Under the pieces are notes generated by a model. That model made no database searches and had not been told where the DNA came from. It worked only from the letters and a program-made list of their open reading frames with translations. From JANQHS01 sp965267505 (GTDB lineage Bacteria; Bacteroidota; Bacteroidia; Cytophagales; CCMP332): a DNA stretch of 64,000 bases. Location: contig OZ254081.1 of the NCBI GenBank assembly GCA_965267505.1, positions 2,418,001-2,482,000 on the forward strand. Direction: 5' to 3'. Position numbers and translations under genes: made by a program. Positions 29,001 through 36,672 of this stretch are shown here, piece after piece. How positions within the stretch are numbered: position 1 is the stretch's first letter; each line of letters opens with the position of its first letter.

Positions 29001-32000
29001 TGATCCCAATGATCCTACGACCACGGCAAGTGTGAGCCTTGGAGCGGCTGAGGATTCACTGGTTGTCAGGTTATACTGGACTTCAGCTACGGTAGGCTGT
29101 ACTCCTGAGATTGATTCTGTAGACATTACTTATTACAACGATCCAACGGATCCGATAGCGGGTCCGGATCAGGCGGTTTGCGATACAGTGGTGACGCTGG
29201 CGGGCAATGCCATCACGGCAGGTCAGGGTACCTGGAGTGAGGTAAGTCCTGGAGGTAGGGTGAGCTTTGCTGATCCCAATGATCCTACGACCACGGCAAG
29301 TGTGAGCCTTGGAGCGGCGGAGGATTCACTGGTTGTCAGGTTATACTGGACTTCAGCTACGGTAGGCTGTACTCCTGAGATTGATTCTGTAGACATTACT
29401 TATTACAACGATCCAACGGATCCGATAGCGGGTCCGGATCAGGCGGTTTGCGATACGGTGGTGACACTGGCGGGCAATGCCATCACGGCAGGTCAGGGTA
29501 CCTGGAGTGAGGTAAGTCCTGGAGGTAGGGTGAGCTTTGCTGATCCCAATGATCCTACGACCACGGCAAGTGTGAGCCTTGGAGCAGCGGAGGATTCACT
29601 GGTTGTCAGGTTATACTGGACTTCAGCTACGGTAGGCTGTACTCCTGAGATTGATTCTGTAGACATTACTTATTACAACGATCCAACGGATCCGATAGCG
29701 GGTCCGGATCAGGCGGTTTGCGATACGGTGGTGACGCTGGCGGGCAATGCCATCACGGCAGGTCAGGGTACCTGGAGTGAGGTAAGTCCTGGAGGTAGGG
29801 TGACTTTCGCTGATCCCAATGATCCTACGACCACGGCAAGTGTGAGCCTTGGAGCGGCTGAGGATTCACTGGTTGTCAGGTTATACTGGACTTCAGCTAC
29901 GGTAGGCTGTACTCCTGAGATTGATTCTGTAGACATTACTTATTACAACGATCCAACGGATCCGATAGCGGGTCCGGATCAGGCGGTTTGCGATACGGTG
30001 GTGACGCTGGCGGGCAATGCCATCACGGCAGGTCAGGGTACCTGGAGTGAGGTAAGTCCTGGAGGTAGGGTGACTTTCGCTGATCCCAATGATCCTACGA
30101 CCACGGCAAGTGTGAGCCTTGGAGCGGCTGAGGATTCACTGGTTGTCAGGTTATACTGGACTTCAGCTACGGTAGGCTGTACTCCTGAGATTGATTCTGT
30201 AGACATTACTTATTACAACGATCCAACGGATCCGATAGCGGGTCCGGATCAGGCGGTTTGCGATACAGTGGTGACGCTGGCGGGCAATGCCATCACGGCA
30301 GGTCAGGGTACCTGGAGTGAGGTAAGTCCTGGAGGTAGGGTGAGCTTTGCTGATCCCAATGATCCTACGACCACGGCAAGTGTGAGCCTTGGAGCAGCGG
30401 AGGATTCACTGGTTGTCAGGTTATACTGGACTTCAGCTACGGTAGGCTGTACTCCTGAGATTGATTCTGTAGACATTACTTATTACAACGATCCAACGGA
30501 TCCGATAGCGGGTCCGGATCAGGCGGTTTGCGATACGGTGGTGACGCTGGCGGGCAATGCCATCACGGCAGGTCAGGGTACCTGGAGTGAGGTAAGTCCT
30601 GGAGGTAGGGTGACTTTCGCTGATCCCAATGATCCTACGACCACGGCAAGTGTGAGCCTTGGAGCGGCTGAGGATTCACTGGTTGTCAGGTTATACTGGA
30701 CTTCAGCTACGGTAGGCTGTACTCCTGAGATTGATTCTGTAGACATTACTTATTACAACGATCCAACGGATCCGATAGCGGGTCCGGATCAGGCGGTTTG
30801 CGATACAGTGGTGACGCTGGCGGGCAATGCCATCACGGCAGGTCAGGGTACCTGGAGTGAGGTAAGTCCTGGAGGTAGGGTGAGCTTTGCTGATCCCAAT
30901 GATCCTACGACCACGGCAAGTGTGAGCCTTGGAGCGGCGGAGGATTCACTGGTTGTCAGGTTATACTGGACTTCAGCTACGGTAGGCTGTACTCCTGAGA
31001 TTGATTCTGTAGACATTACTTATTACAACGATCCAACGGATCCGATAGCGGGTCCGGATCAGGCGGTTTGCGATACGGTGGTGACACTGGCGGGCAATGC
31101 CATCACGGCAGGTCAGGGTACCTGGAGTGAGGTAAGTCCTGGAGGTAGGGTGAGCTTTGCTGATCCCAATGATCCTACGACCACGGCAAGTGTGAGCCTT
31201 GGAGCAGCGGAGGATTCACTGGTTGTCAGGTTATACTGGACTTCAGCTACGGTAGGCTGTACTCCTGAGATTGATTCTGTAGACATTACTTATTATAACA
31301 ATCCTTCTATCCCGGAAGCAGGTTTGACCATGTCTGCCTGCGAACTGGTGGATACCATGGATGCTGATATACCTACAATCGGTGTGGGGACATGGACAAG
31401 TACAGATCCTTTGACTTGGGATGATCCAAATGATCCAAAATCAAGAGTTACGGCTGGAACTTATAGCACGCCTCCAAATCATTTTGAAGCTTTCTGGACT
31501 GTTTCCAACGGAAATTGCCCTTCTCTGGTCGACTCCGTTACCATGGCGTTTTGGCAAACTCCAACGGTGGCTAATGCAGGAAGCACCGTTCGGGTATGTT
31601 CTGATACTGCCCAATTAAATGGAAATGTACCGACGGTTGGTACCGAAGGATGGTTCTTATTCTCAGGACCTGGTCTTGTCAGTTTCATACCAGCTAATAA
31701 TATTCCTAACCCACAAGCTGCAGTTACGGTAAGAGGGTCCTATGTTTTTGAATACACTATTTCAAATGGAGCCTGTCCTGTTTCAAGAGATACCGTAACC
31801 GTAATTTATGACCCTGATCCGACTGCACCACTTGCCGGACCGGATCAATTCGTCTGTAATGACTCTACCACACTTGCAGGTAATAGCATCACTTCGGGAA
31901 TTGGAATCTGGTCGGTTGCGAATGGTGCCGCCGTTAATTTCGATGATGTTAATAATGAGAACACCGGAATCAATGTGGTATTCGGACCTACCCAGGATTC

Positions 32001-35000
32001 TATTTTCGCGGTTATTCTTTGGACCTCATCCAATGGAGTATGCCCACCGGAAACAGATACGGTAGAAGTAACCTTCTACAATGATCCGGATGCAGCCACC
32101 GCAGGAGCGGACCAGACAATTTGTGCCCTTGCAACCACTTTGGCTGGAAATAACCCGAATGTTGGAGTTGGTACCTGGACTGAAATTGGAAGCACCCGAT
32201 TGGTTTTCTCTAACATCAATGATCCAGCAAGCACTGCAACAGTAACCCCGATTGGAGTCACTGAGGATTCAGTTGTAGTAGATATCGAATGGGCAATTTC
32301 AAATGGAAATTGTGTTACTACCAGGGACACAGTGACGATTGCATTCTACAATCCTAATCTTGTAGTCGCCGCTGCAGGTACTCCACAGAATGTTTGTACC
32401 GATTCAGTTATGATGGGAGGAAATGATGTGACGGTAGGTGTTGGTCAATCTGTCTGGACCCTTGTTTCTGGACCTTTAGGTGGAATGGTTACGTTTGGCG
32501 ATTCCTCTGTCCACAACACAATAGCAAAGGTCGATAGTTTTGGCACCTATACTTTCCGTTGGACAATCTCGAATGGACCTGTTTGTCCATCTAATTTTTC
32601 AGACGTCACTCATACATTTTTTGATCCTATTGATTCTGCTGTTCTCTCAGGCGGAGGCGTTATTTGCGAAGGAGATTCTATTCCATTGGTGGTAACAGTT
32701 TATGGCGGAAGCGGACCATTCTTTGTAACCGTAACCGCTGATGTGGCCGGAAACAACCCATCCTTCCCTCCAGGTACGTATAATTCTGGGGATACTCTAT
32801 GGCATATTCCAGCCGATCCCTCCTTTACTTCCTATACTCTTATCAATGTTCAGGAAGCCGGGGGAAATAATTGTACAGCAAACTTGTTAAATAGTGGATT
32901 GGTAACCTCATTGGTCAATCCAACTGTTGCAGCCAGTATGTCTCCACTTCTGGATTCAATGTGCTTTGGGTCGCAGGATACTTTAAATGTAAATTTCTCG
33001 GTTGGGACAGGGCCATTTTATGTCAGGTATACCGATGGTACCAGCAACTTTGTTGAATTCCCATACACAAATGGAGATGACATAATTGTTACTCCTACGG
33101 TTAACACTACCTATTACATTGATTCAATTTCCGACGCAAACGGTTGTGGGGTAGCGGCTCCTTCTCCAAACATCACCGATTCTGCAGTGATTGAGGTGAA
33201 TCCTATTGCTCCTCCAACAGTGCTTCTAAATCAGAATCCTAATGGGGCTCTTTGTGTAGGTGAGACTGTTTTCTTCACTACTACCTCCACTAATACTGGT
33301 AATTCTCCAAGTTGGTCCTGGACAGTAAATGGTGGGCCCATAGTTTCCACCGTTGATTCATTTAGCTATACCCCCGCTGATGGTGACATCGTAAGAGTTA
33401 CCCTTGATGTTACCGGAATGGGCTGTGTATCTGCACCTGCCGGAATCGTAATGGATTCTGCAATCATGAACGTCTTTGCAGCTGTCACTCCGGTTGTAAC
33501 CATTGACCAGAATCCATTGAATCCTGTTTGTAATGATGATACAATAAGCTTCGTTGCAAATGTTACAGGAGCCGGACCTTCAGATTCTTATGCTTGGTAT
33601 GTAAATGGAGCTAATCAAGGAGTTAATAATGACTCAATTACCATTATCAGAACATGGACTGACGGTGATGTGGTTAGAGTAATTCTTACCAGCTCGGCTG
33701 CCTGTGCCACTGTTGGAGCCGATACCGCAGACCAGATCATCAATGTGACACCAGGAGGAGCACCTTCTGTTTCTATAGTTCAGTCTCCTGGTTCACCAAC
33801 TTGTGATGGTGATGTGGTAAGATTTGAGGCTACTCCTATTGGAGGTGGTTCGAGCCCAATATTTGATTGGTTGATTGATGGGGTATCTCAGGGAGTTGAC
33901 AGCACCGTATTCGAAACAAGTCTTCTTGCCGCCGGAAGTCCTTATAATGTGTCGGTTCAGATGACCTCATCCGCAAGCTGTTTCGTCCCTAGCAACACAG
34001 CGGATACAGTAATAGTTACCGTTGCTACAGCTGTTTCTCCTTCGGTATCGATCTCAGCCACTCCTAACGGACCGGTTTGTCCAGGGTCTAACATCGACTT
34101 TGAAGCTATTCTGGTAGGAGAGGGAAGCAGTCCATCCATCGAATGGTATGTAAATGGTATTCTTCAAGGATTTGGAACCATGTTCACCTATGGACCTTCA
34201 AGCGATGGTGATTCTGTTTCGGTTGAAATGACGAGTAATGCTTCCTGTGCTATTGGAGGGACGGTCACAGACGCATATATTATTGAGGAGCAGAATCCGG
34301 TCATTCCATCAGTTACTCTTTCGCAAAGCCCTACCAATCCGATTTGTAATGGAGATGATGTCCAGTTCACCGCCAATGCAATGGGTGGGGGAACAGCTCC
34401 AAATTATGAGTGGTTGCTGAATGGAGTTACCCAGGCGCAGGGTGTTAACCTTGATGTGGTTACTATAAACAATCTGGTTGATGGAGATGAGGTAGTTGTA
34501 ATCCTCACCGGTAACAATACTTGTTCGGTTAATAACACTGACTCCGATACCATTGTTATCCAGGGACAGGCAAGCGTTCCATTATTTGTTAGCATTAACC
34601 AAAGTCCTGCGGGTGATCTTTGCTTAAACCAGGCTGTAACATACACGGCTACAATAACGGGTGGAGGAGCCAATCCAAGTTATCAGTGGAATGTAGTTCC
34701 TCCTGGGGGGGCTCCCATTAGCAACCTTGATGAGCTTACTCTAACTACTAGCGCAGCCCCTGCTAATCCATTTGAGATCGGAATAGGAACCAACCTAATC
34801 ACCTTGAATATTACCGCAGACCCAGGATCATGTAATGCAGGATCAAGCTTCCTTGCCTTCCAGTCTACCGAGGTATCTGCTGTTGTTGAACCAGAGGTTA
34901 CCCTTGCACAAAGTCCATCCAACCCTGTTTGCGCGGGGGAAAATGTAACCTTTAGCACAACCGTAAACGGAGAAGGTACAAGTCCACAATATAACTGGTT

Positions 35001-36672
35001 CATCAATGGAGTACTGGATGCGACCAATTCAACGGGCATTTATAATTCCAATACCTTGGCGGATGGCGATGAGGTTGTAGTGGAGCTTGTCTCGAATGGA
35101 TGTGGAACAACACCTACGGCTTACGATACACTTGTTATTGACCTTCAAACTCCTATTGTACCAACTGTTTCCATTGAAGTTACTCCTGGAGAAGTGATCT
35201 GTAGCGGCGATGCGGTGAGGTTGGTTGCTCTTGCCACCGGTGAAGGCGATAATCCTAGTTTCCAATGGGAAGAAGATGGAATATTCTTTGGTAACGGCGA
35301 TACCATAATCCGGACCTTCACCGACCCCGGAGGAGGAGACTCAATTTTAGTAACAATTTCTCTCAACAAGAATTTAGCATGCGGAGGAGGACCAGTAACC
35401 GCTGTTGATAGCATTTATATCAAGTTTACCTCCGCCCCTTCGGTTAGCATAGTTCAGGATCCTGATCCTACCTGTATTGGTGATTTGACCAATTTAGTTG
35501 CTGATGTTGAAGGACTTGGGTTTGGATCGCAATATGTTTGGAGGGACCGCACCGGAATACCTGATACAATTGCTGCTGGGGCTGATCTAACAAATATTCA
35601 GTTTACCCCACTTGGAGTTTCTTATGACTTGATAGTTACAAACACCTCAAGCAGTTGTATTCCGAATTCTGCAGCTAGTGCCCCAATAACAATTCAAACC
35701 GCAGTTCTTGTGACACCATCAGTGAGAATTGATATGGATCCGGAAAATCCAATTTGTTCTGAAGAGCAGTTGATTTTCACTCCAGATTCTGTAGAGGGCC
35801 AGGGTGCTAACCCTACCTATAACTGGTATGTAAACGGAGTTCTGACCCATATTGGAGCTACTTATAACACAACTGAGCTCGTTGATTTTGATTCTCTTTC
35901 TCTTGAATTGATCTCGAGCGCAAGTTGCGCTTTGGTTCCTTCTGCCACGGACTTCATGATCATTCGTGAGATTGATTCCACGGTTAGCATTACAGGAGAT
36001 ACCTTATTCTGCTATGGTTTGGATTCAGTTCTTCTTGTATCCAATGATTCTTCACCTGCCAGCATGTATACCTGGATTGAAGCTTTATCTGGTGATACAG
36101 TTGGATTTGATGACTCGATCTACGTAGATACAACCGGTAACTATTATGTGGTTGTTGACAATAACAGGGGTTGCCCAGAGTCTAGCCGTCAGATCACTGT
36201 TGTCGCAAATCTTCCATACACTGATTCCATTATGGCTGCCGTGCCAGATACCTGCTTCGGTGAGACCATCACTTTAAGTCTGACAGGAACCGCTGCTGGA
36301 TATGATGTTAATTGGATGTACGGATTGACAGATACCATTCCAGGAGCAAATGATAGTATATATGAAGCTCCATGGACTGGTGCATACTATGCAATTGTAG
36401 CCAACGACACCTTCTGTGTTGATACAATTGGGGTAGCTACTGTTACCATCAAGCCAGAGATCGATAGATTATTAAGCATTGCCACCGGTGACAGCATACT
36501 TTGTAAGGATGATACAGCGTTGATCTGGGTTCCTTCAGTACAAGGAAATACAGCGGCTGGAGCTACAGGAATTGTAACAACGGGAGTTGCGGGTCAGGCA
36601 GGAACAGGTGCAAGAACCGTTGAAGCATGGGTTCAGGACAGGAAACAATATTGGTATTGCCGGATGGGGTAG
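20014..36672 (+). CDS. Giant surface adhesin, N-terminal part (frame broken near its 3' end)
   Basis: 5,552 codons in this frame. Order of modules: signal peptide 1-21 (ends VSA); cohesin-like beta-sandwich 22-180; Ig-like region to 380; first right-handed beta-helix block about 380-800, opening with a CGGLREAIVYANANPG signature; Ig-like; second beta-helix about 1083-1430; diverged Ig-like units; exact 89-residue repeats 1705-2327; diverged units; 90-residue repeats 2680-3759; diverged units to about 4204; then about a dozen PKD-like modules with the VCxGDxVxFxA...YxWxVNG pattern; and the start of a LamG domain (ARTVEAWVQ). Most units carry a Cys pair. The frame stops at 36672 without any sorting domain, and the rest of the LamG continues in the +1 frame, so this is the front part of one larger gene. 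Confidence 0.88.
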   Translation: MLRKVYLIILALFFGTAFVSAQTYRAFTNQGLVDSKDSLRIQVFIESLTGLPDTLGASNFWFDVDTNALDFRFTRLDRTGAIFDDANNAGAYQPITAAVNATLGIIGINVVKELAGSDGTQITLAPQLVGTLVIPIKGAVGKCDSSSLDWRSVVPVGSILQYDNTPLPGLTKAQPNIFLLRDSIGASIAPGVVGPTDTVCAGDSIPIAIKIVGEADTVNGDYTVVMNPGAVVFNNVRATDTLNMPPRAPGTYNDYMVVSITDSNGCTELDVTHFPLTATLTVKAIPVISIFPQSGDPGPYCWNEVVTFEVSPVLPADTTRWSHFAANGNLLPLTDQIGSPSTANYTFINNFSGQDTLFVELVDENGCTTGDTLEIEVRDPRLVNNVSDSSGNCGGLREAIVYANANPGNDTITFDIPGAGPHLISPISALPQLTDNGTLVDGWSEPDFVTPDPVVRIDGGAAGPANGISITGNSIQIRGLSVTGWTGTSPNGYGIEVQGGSNSWIYGNYVGLNVDGTTVNTNNLGAIFIGPTAGTGNILGTNADGTSDIAERNVIAQSASFGGGIRVRANLSIIKGNYIGVDKNGLLATGGSSNTGIFLGNNATGCVIGDSINNGENVISGNAGDGIVFNAANDNYVVRNFIGVGADGISPVPNGGTGISFVNPGALDNKIGSFSPAAKNIIAFNGANGIECTNATAADNLWRQNLIYSNTLQGISITAGQESVEVPEIDSLRASDTTLFGTSAPSAIVHIYADSVDEGQQFLVRTTANGSGNWSTPINIPSIGPGLGFLTAIQDSSSSSSEFSAPFELCVPVSISYINGSNSDLNGTTDSIEICDGESFTVWADSAVIDPTANVIYEWDTDLGFGSATNNAALTVSPSVPTTYYLRVSRVGQPTCFAIDSVRVHVHPLPTVSINEISTGPYCENDTVELSTNSVPAAVGYQWLQNGVPIAGEISATLFTTDVGTFVYNVVDTTAAGCFDTLQPVGLTITINQNPVVSITEGSPLAFCRTGGNQVLNGTILPGGTGTWSQTSPNGSLQAPFVATSITYDPSLEVDGFIDTVFYSYTDGNTCSDSDTSILTITGALTVNKTVDDNTCGTLRLAIREANLGLGDTVSFNIPGPGPHLLTVDSALPSITSANTLLDGWSEPDYGFDGIPEVQVNGGGGAYPGLTLDANGVTIRGLSITNFVGGNAGIQTLTGSNDSIYGNYIGITPAGAPGGNSEGIYLPGTGGHIIGDSLVFRKNIISSNSVDGIRVQSSGNYFIRNWIGVGVDSISQRANGNHGINFSNTSADNNVVGNFGPSFKNIIAFNGAAGVNVQSNNAHDNIWRKNSIYSNGTGGIVIVGIGQGAVPQPRIDSLGIDSILYGKAHAGATVHIYADGNVQGRQYLGNVVAGGGTWNFNIDPSIIQAGLDSLTAIQDSLGNSSAFADPVLVCFEPVISYVNPPTNDSIIACAGIDTVVWADSMTIDPTLTFSYRWDTISPGGGLVTTNAALSIGNLRPQTYYLTVTRSPGCVSYDSIFVDTLPSASMADAGVDFDSCDVTLIGMSANTPLFGTGTWTQLSGPVAVVNSPNDPNSTITIPSPTSDTVFYQFEWMISSLCDTTRDTVDVTIFDSPQVPMAGVDFDSCGSTAFLSGNTITTGLGHWTASGPSTLLFLGMDTTNPNVRIDIAGFVGSSDTFQVVWNSINGSCPALNDSVQVVFHDTPTPPMAGPDIDTCSNNAVMAGNPIAIGTGAWAFISGTSTVTIATPNDPNTEISLDVFTGFSDSVLVEWTSTNGSCPVDADTLQIKYNQAPTPPMAGPDIDTCSNNAVMAGNPIAIGTGAWAFISGTSTVTIATPNDPNTEISLDVFTGFSDSVLVEWTSTNGSCPVDADTLQIKYNQAPTPPMAGPDIDTCGNNAVMAGNAITLGTGSWAFISGTSTVTIATPGDPTTDVTLDVFTGIADSVLLEWTSTNGSCPVDADTLQIKYNQAPTPPMAGPDIDTCSNNAVMAGNPIAIGTGAWAFISGTSTVTIATPNDPNTEISLDVFTGFSDSVLVEWTSTNGSCPVDADTLQIKYNQAPTPPMAGPDIDTCSNNAVMAGNPIAIGTGAWAFISGTSTVTIATPNDPNTEISLDVFTGFSDSVLVEWTSTNGSCPVDADTLQIKYNQAPTPPMAGPDIDTCGNNAVMAGNAITLGTGSWAFISGTSTVTIATPGDPTTDVTLDVFTGIADSVLLEWTSTNGSCPVDADTLQIKYNQAPTPPMAGPDIDTCSNNAVMAGNPIAIGTGAWAFISGTSTVTIATPNDPNTEISLDVFTGFSDSVLVEWTSTNGSCPVDADTLQIKYNQDPTVAAAGSDIDSCNNSVVMSANPITIGIGYWSFVSGTSTVTVADTSDEATIITLDAFTGDSDTILMAWNSENGTCLPTSDLVQIIYHQNPTIANAGTPNPDTICGLGYRMSANVPAVGTGQWNTLSGPGALVYENGGTLANDSVTATLQGSYELEWTISNGNCVISRDTLTLVFYDIPPTADAGGDDSVCATPPTYTFGAVDAPGFTTYWTKISGPGTAIWGGNDSTSFFANVTVSQFGIYEFSWNIENGNCPLEADTIQIIFYEDPTPAVAGPNPLDSACGLSYGMLADTVLVGQGLWTSAAGNPGTANFSNDSTNENAIVNVDAFGVYKFYWTTTNGGVCPPSIDSVNIHFFDTPDDPNAGFDQQVCDTFVTLSGNAILLGQGTWSEVSPGGRVSFADPNDPTTTASVSLGVAEDSLVVRLYWTTVNGPCPPEIDSVDITYYNDPTDPVAGPDQAVCDTVVTLAGNAITLGQGTWIELSPGGRVTFGDVNLENTTASVVLGLAEDSLQVELLWRSATVGCPTEEDTVVITYYNDPTDPIAGPDQAVCDTVVTLAGNAITAGQGTWSEVSPGGRVSFADPNDPTTTASVSLGAAEDSLVVRLYWTSATVGCTPEIDSVDITYYNDPTDPIAGPDQAVCDTVVTLAGNAITAGQGTWSEVSPGGRVTFADPNDPTTTASVSLGAAEDSLVVRLYWTSATVGCTPEIDSVDITYYNDPTDPIAGPDQAVCDTVVTLAGNAITAGQGTWSEVSPGGRVSFADPNDPTTTASVSLGAAEDSLVVRLYWTSATVGCTPEIDSVDITYYNDPTDPIAGPDQAVCDTVVTLAGNAITAGQGTWSEVSPGGRVSFADPNDPTTTASVSLGAAEDSLVVRLYWTSATVGCTPEIDSVDITYYNDPTDPIAGPDQAVCDTVVTLAGNAITAGQGTWSEVSPGGRVTFADPNDPTTTASVSLGAAEDSLVVRLYWTSATVGCTPEIDSVDITYYNDPTDPIAGPDQAVCDTVVTLAGNAITAGQGTWSEVSPGGRVTFADPNDPTTTASVSLGAAEDSLVVRLYWTSATVGCTPEIDSVDITYYNDPTDPIAGPDQAVCDTVVTLAGNAITAGQGTWSEVSPGGRVSFADPNDPTTTASVSLGAAEDSLVVRLYWTSATVGCTPEIDSVDITYYNDPTDPIAGPDQAVCDTVVTLAGNAITAGQGTWSEVSPGGRVTFADPNDPTTTASVSLGAAEDSLVVRLYWTSATVGCTPEIDSVDITYYNDPTDPIAGPDQAVCDTVVTLAGNAITAGQGTWSEVSPGGRVSFADPNDPTTTASVSLGAAEDSLVVRLYWTSATVGCTPEIDSVDITYYNDPTDPIAGPDQAVCDTVVTLAGNAITAGQGTWSEVSPGGRVSFADPNDPTTTASVSLGAAEDSLVVRLYWTSATVGCTPEIDSVDITYYNNPSIPEAGLTMSACELVDTMDADIPTIGVGTWTSTDPLTWDDPNDPKSRVTAGTYSTPPNHFEAFWTVSNGNCPSLVDSVTMAFWQTPTVANAGSTVRVCSDTAQLNGNVPTVGTEGWFLFSGPGLVSFIPANNIPNPQAAVTVRGSYVFEYTISNGACPVSRDTVTVIYDPDPTAPLAGPDQFVCNDSTTLAGNSITSGIGIWSVANGAAVNFDDVNNENTGINVVFGPTQDSIFAVILWTSSNGVCPPETDTVEVTFYNDPDAATAGADQTICALATTLAGNNPNVGVGTWTEIGSTRLVFSNINDPASTATVTPIGVTEDSVVVDIEWAISNGNCVTTRDTVTIAFYNPNLVVAAAGTPQNVCTDSVMMGGNDVTVGVGQSVWTLVSGPLGGMVTFGDSSVHNTIAKVDSFGTYTFRWTISNGPVCPSNFSDVTHTFFDPIDSAVLSGGGVICEGDSIPLVVTVYGGSGPFFVTVTADVAGNNPSFPPGTYNSGDTLWHIPADPSFTSYTLINVQEAGGNNCTANLLNSGLVTSLVNPTVAASMSPLLDSMCFGSQDTLNVNFSVGTGPFYVRYTDGTSNFVEFPYTNGDDIIVTPTVNTTYYIDSISDANGCGVAAPSPNITDSAVIEVNPIAPPTVLLNQNPNGALCVGETVFFTTTSTNTGNSPSWSWTVNGGPIVSTVDSFSYTPADGDIVRVTLDVTGMGCVSAPAGIVMDSAIMNVFAAVTPVVTIDQNPLNPVCNDDTISFVANVTGAGPSDSYAWYVNGANQGVNNDSITIIRTWTDGDVVRVILTSSAACATVGADTADQIINVTPGGAPSVSIVQSPGSPTCDGDVVRFEATPIGGGSSPIFDWLIDGVSQGVDSTVFETSLLAAGSPYNVSVQMTSSASCFVPSNTADTVIVTVATAVSPSVSISATPNGPVCPGSNIDFEAILVGEGSSPSIEWYVNGILQGFGTMFTYGPSSDGDSVSVEMTSNASCAIGGTVTDAYIIEEQNPVIPSVTLSQSPTNPICNGDDVQFTANAMGGGTAPNYEWLLNGVTQAQGVNLDVVTINNLVDGDEVVVILTGNNTCSVNNTDSDTIVIQGQASVPLFVSINQSPAGDLCLNQAVTYTATITGGGANPSYQWNVVPPGGAPISNLDELTLTTSAAPANPFEIGIGTNLITLNITADPGSCNAGSSFLAFQSTEVSAVVEPEVTLAQSPSNPVCAGENVTFSTTVNGEGTSPQYNWFINGVLDATNSTGIYNSNTLADGDEVVVELVSNGCGTTPTAYDTLVIDLQTPIVPTVSIEVTPGEVICSGDAVRLVALATGEGDNPSFQWEEDGIFFGNGDTIIRTFTDPGGGDSILVTISLNKNLACGGGPVTAVDSIYIKFTSAPSVSIVQDPDPTCIGDLTNLVADVEGLGFGSQYVWRDRTGIPDTIAAGADLTNIQFTPLGVSYDLIVTNTSSSCIPNSAASAPITIQTAVLVTPSVRIDMDPENPICSEEQLIFTPDSVEGQGANPTYNWYVNGVLTHIGATYNTTELVDFDSLSLELISSASCALVPSATDFMIIREIDSTVSITGDTLFCYGLDSVLLVSNDSSPASMYTWIEALSGDTVGFDDSIYVDTTGNYYVVVDNNRGCPESSRQITVVANLPYTDSIMAAVPDTCFGETITLSLTGTAAGYDVNWMYGLTDTIPGANDSIYEAPWTGAYYAIVANDTFCVDTIGVATVTIKPEIDRLLSIATGDSILCKDDTALIWVPSVQGNTAAGATGIVTTGVAGQAGTGARTVEAWVQDRKQYWYCRMG
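21153..24590 (+). repeat. Duplicated beta-helix plus Ig-like block inside the adhesin
   Basis: Two copies about 2.1 kb apart share the same order of landmarks: an LREAI/LRLAIREAN opening, a GxGPHL segment, a DGWSEPD motif, a run of beta-helix rungs with NIIAFNGA, an AIQDS segment, then an Ig-like module with VWADS...IDPT and TYYLxVxR. Copy 1 begins at about 21153 and copy 2 at about 23265. DNA identity is low, so this is an old duplication, unlike the two arrays that follow. Confidence 0.75.
25126..26994 (+). repeat. Tandem array of seven exact-length 267-bp units (AABAABA)
   Basis: Seven units of 267 bp (89 residues) start at 25126, 25393, 25660, 25927, 26194, 26461 and 26728, each opening with CCA ACC CCG CCA ATG. 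Units 1, 2, 4, 5 and 7 (type A) are almost identical; units 3 and 6 (type B) match each other but differ from A through their middle, while sharing the last 75 or so bases and a central stretch with A. The order AAB-AAB-A implies duplication of an 801-bp three-unit block. Hand-counted GC of a type A unit is about 45%. All units are in frame and keep two Cys (DTCSNN / NGSCPVD). Confidence 0.95.
28051..31290 (+). repeat. Tandem array of twelve 270-bp units, ten near-identical
   Basis: Units of 270 bp (90 residues) begin at 28051, 28321 and then 28591 and every 270 bases to 31021. The first two are diverged; the other ten (28591-31290) differ at only a handful of positions. Using four variable sites (cggtg/cagtg, gacactgg/gacgctgg, gagctttgc/gactttcgc, gcggcgg/gcagcgg/gcggctg), units 2-3-4 and 8-9-10 have the same haplotype order, so an 810-bp block was copied. 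A unit is about 54% GC by hand count, clearly richer than the flanking gene. The only amino acid change among the ten is Ser/Thr in RVSFAD or RVTFAD. Confidence 0.95.

Noticed and set aside
25126..31290. Regular direct repeats that might be taken for a CRISPR array or non-coding satellite
   Set aside because: Units are 267 and 270 bp, contiguous without spacers, and fully in frame within a secreted protein.
36587..36672. Second adhesin frame as an independent gene starting at 36587
   Set aside because: No signal peptide, no promoter-like sequence, an 86-bp overlap with the first frame, and a LamG domain that only makes sense when the frames are joined.
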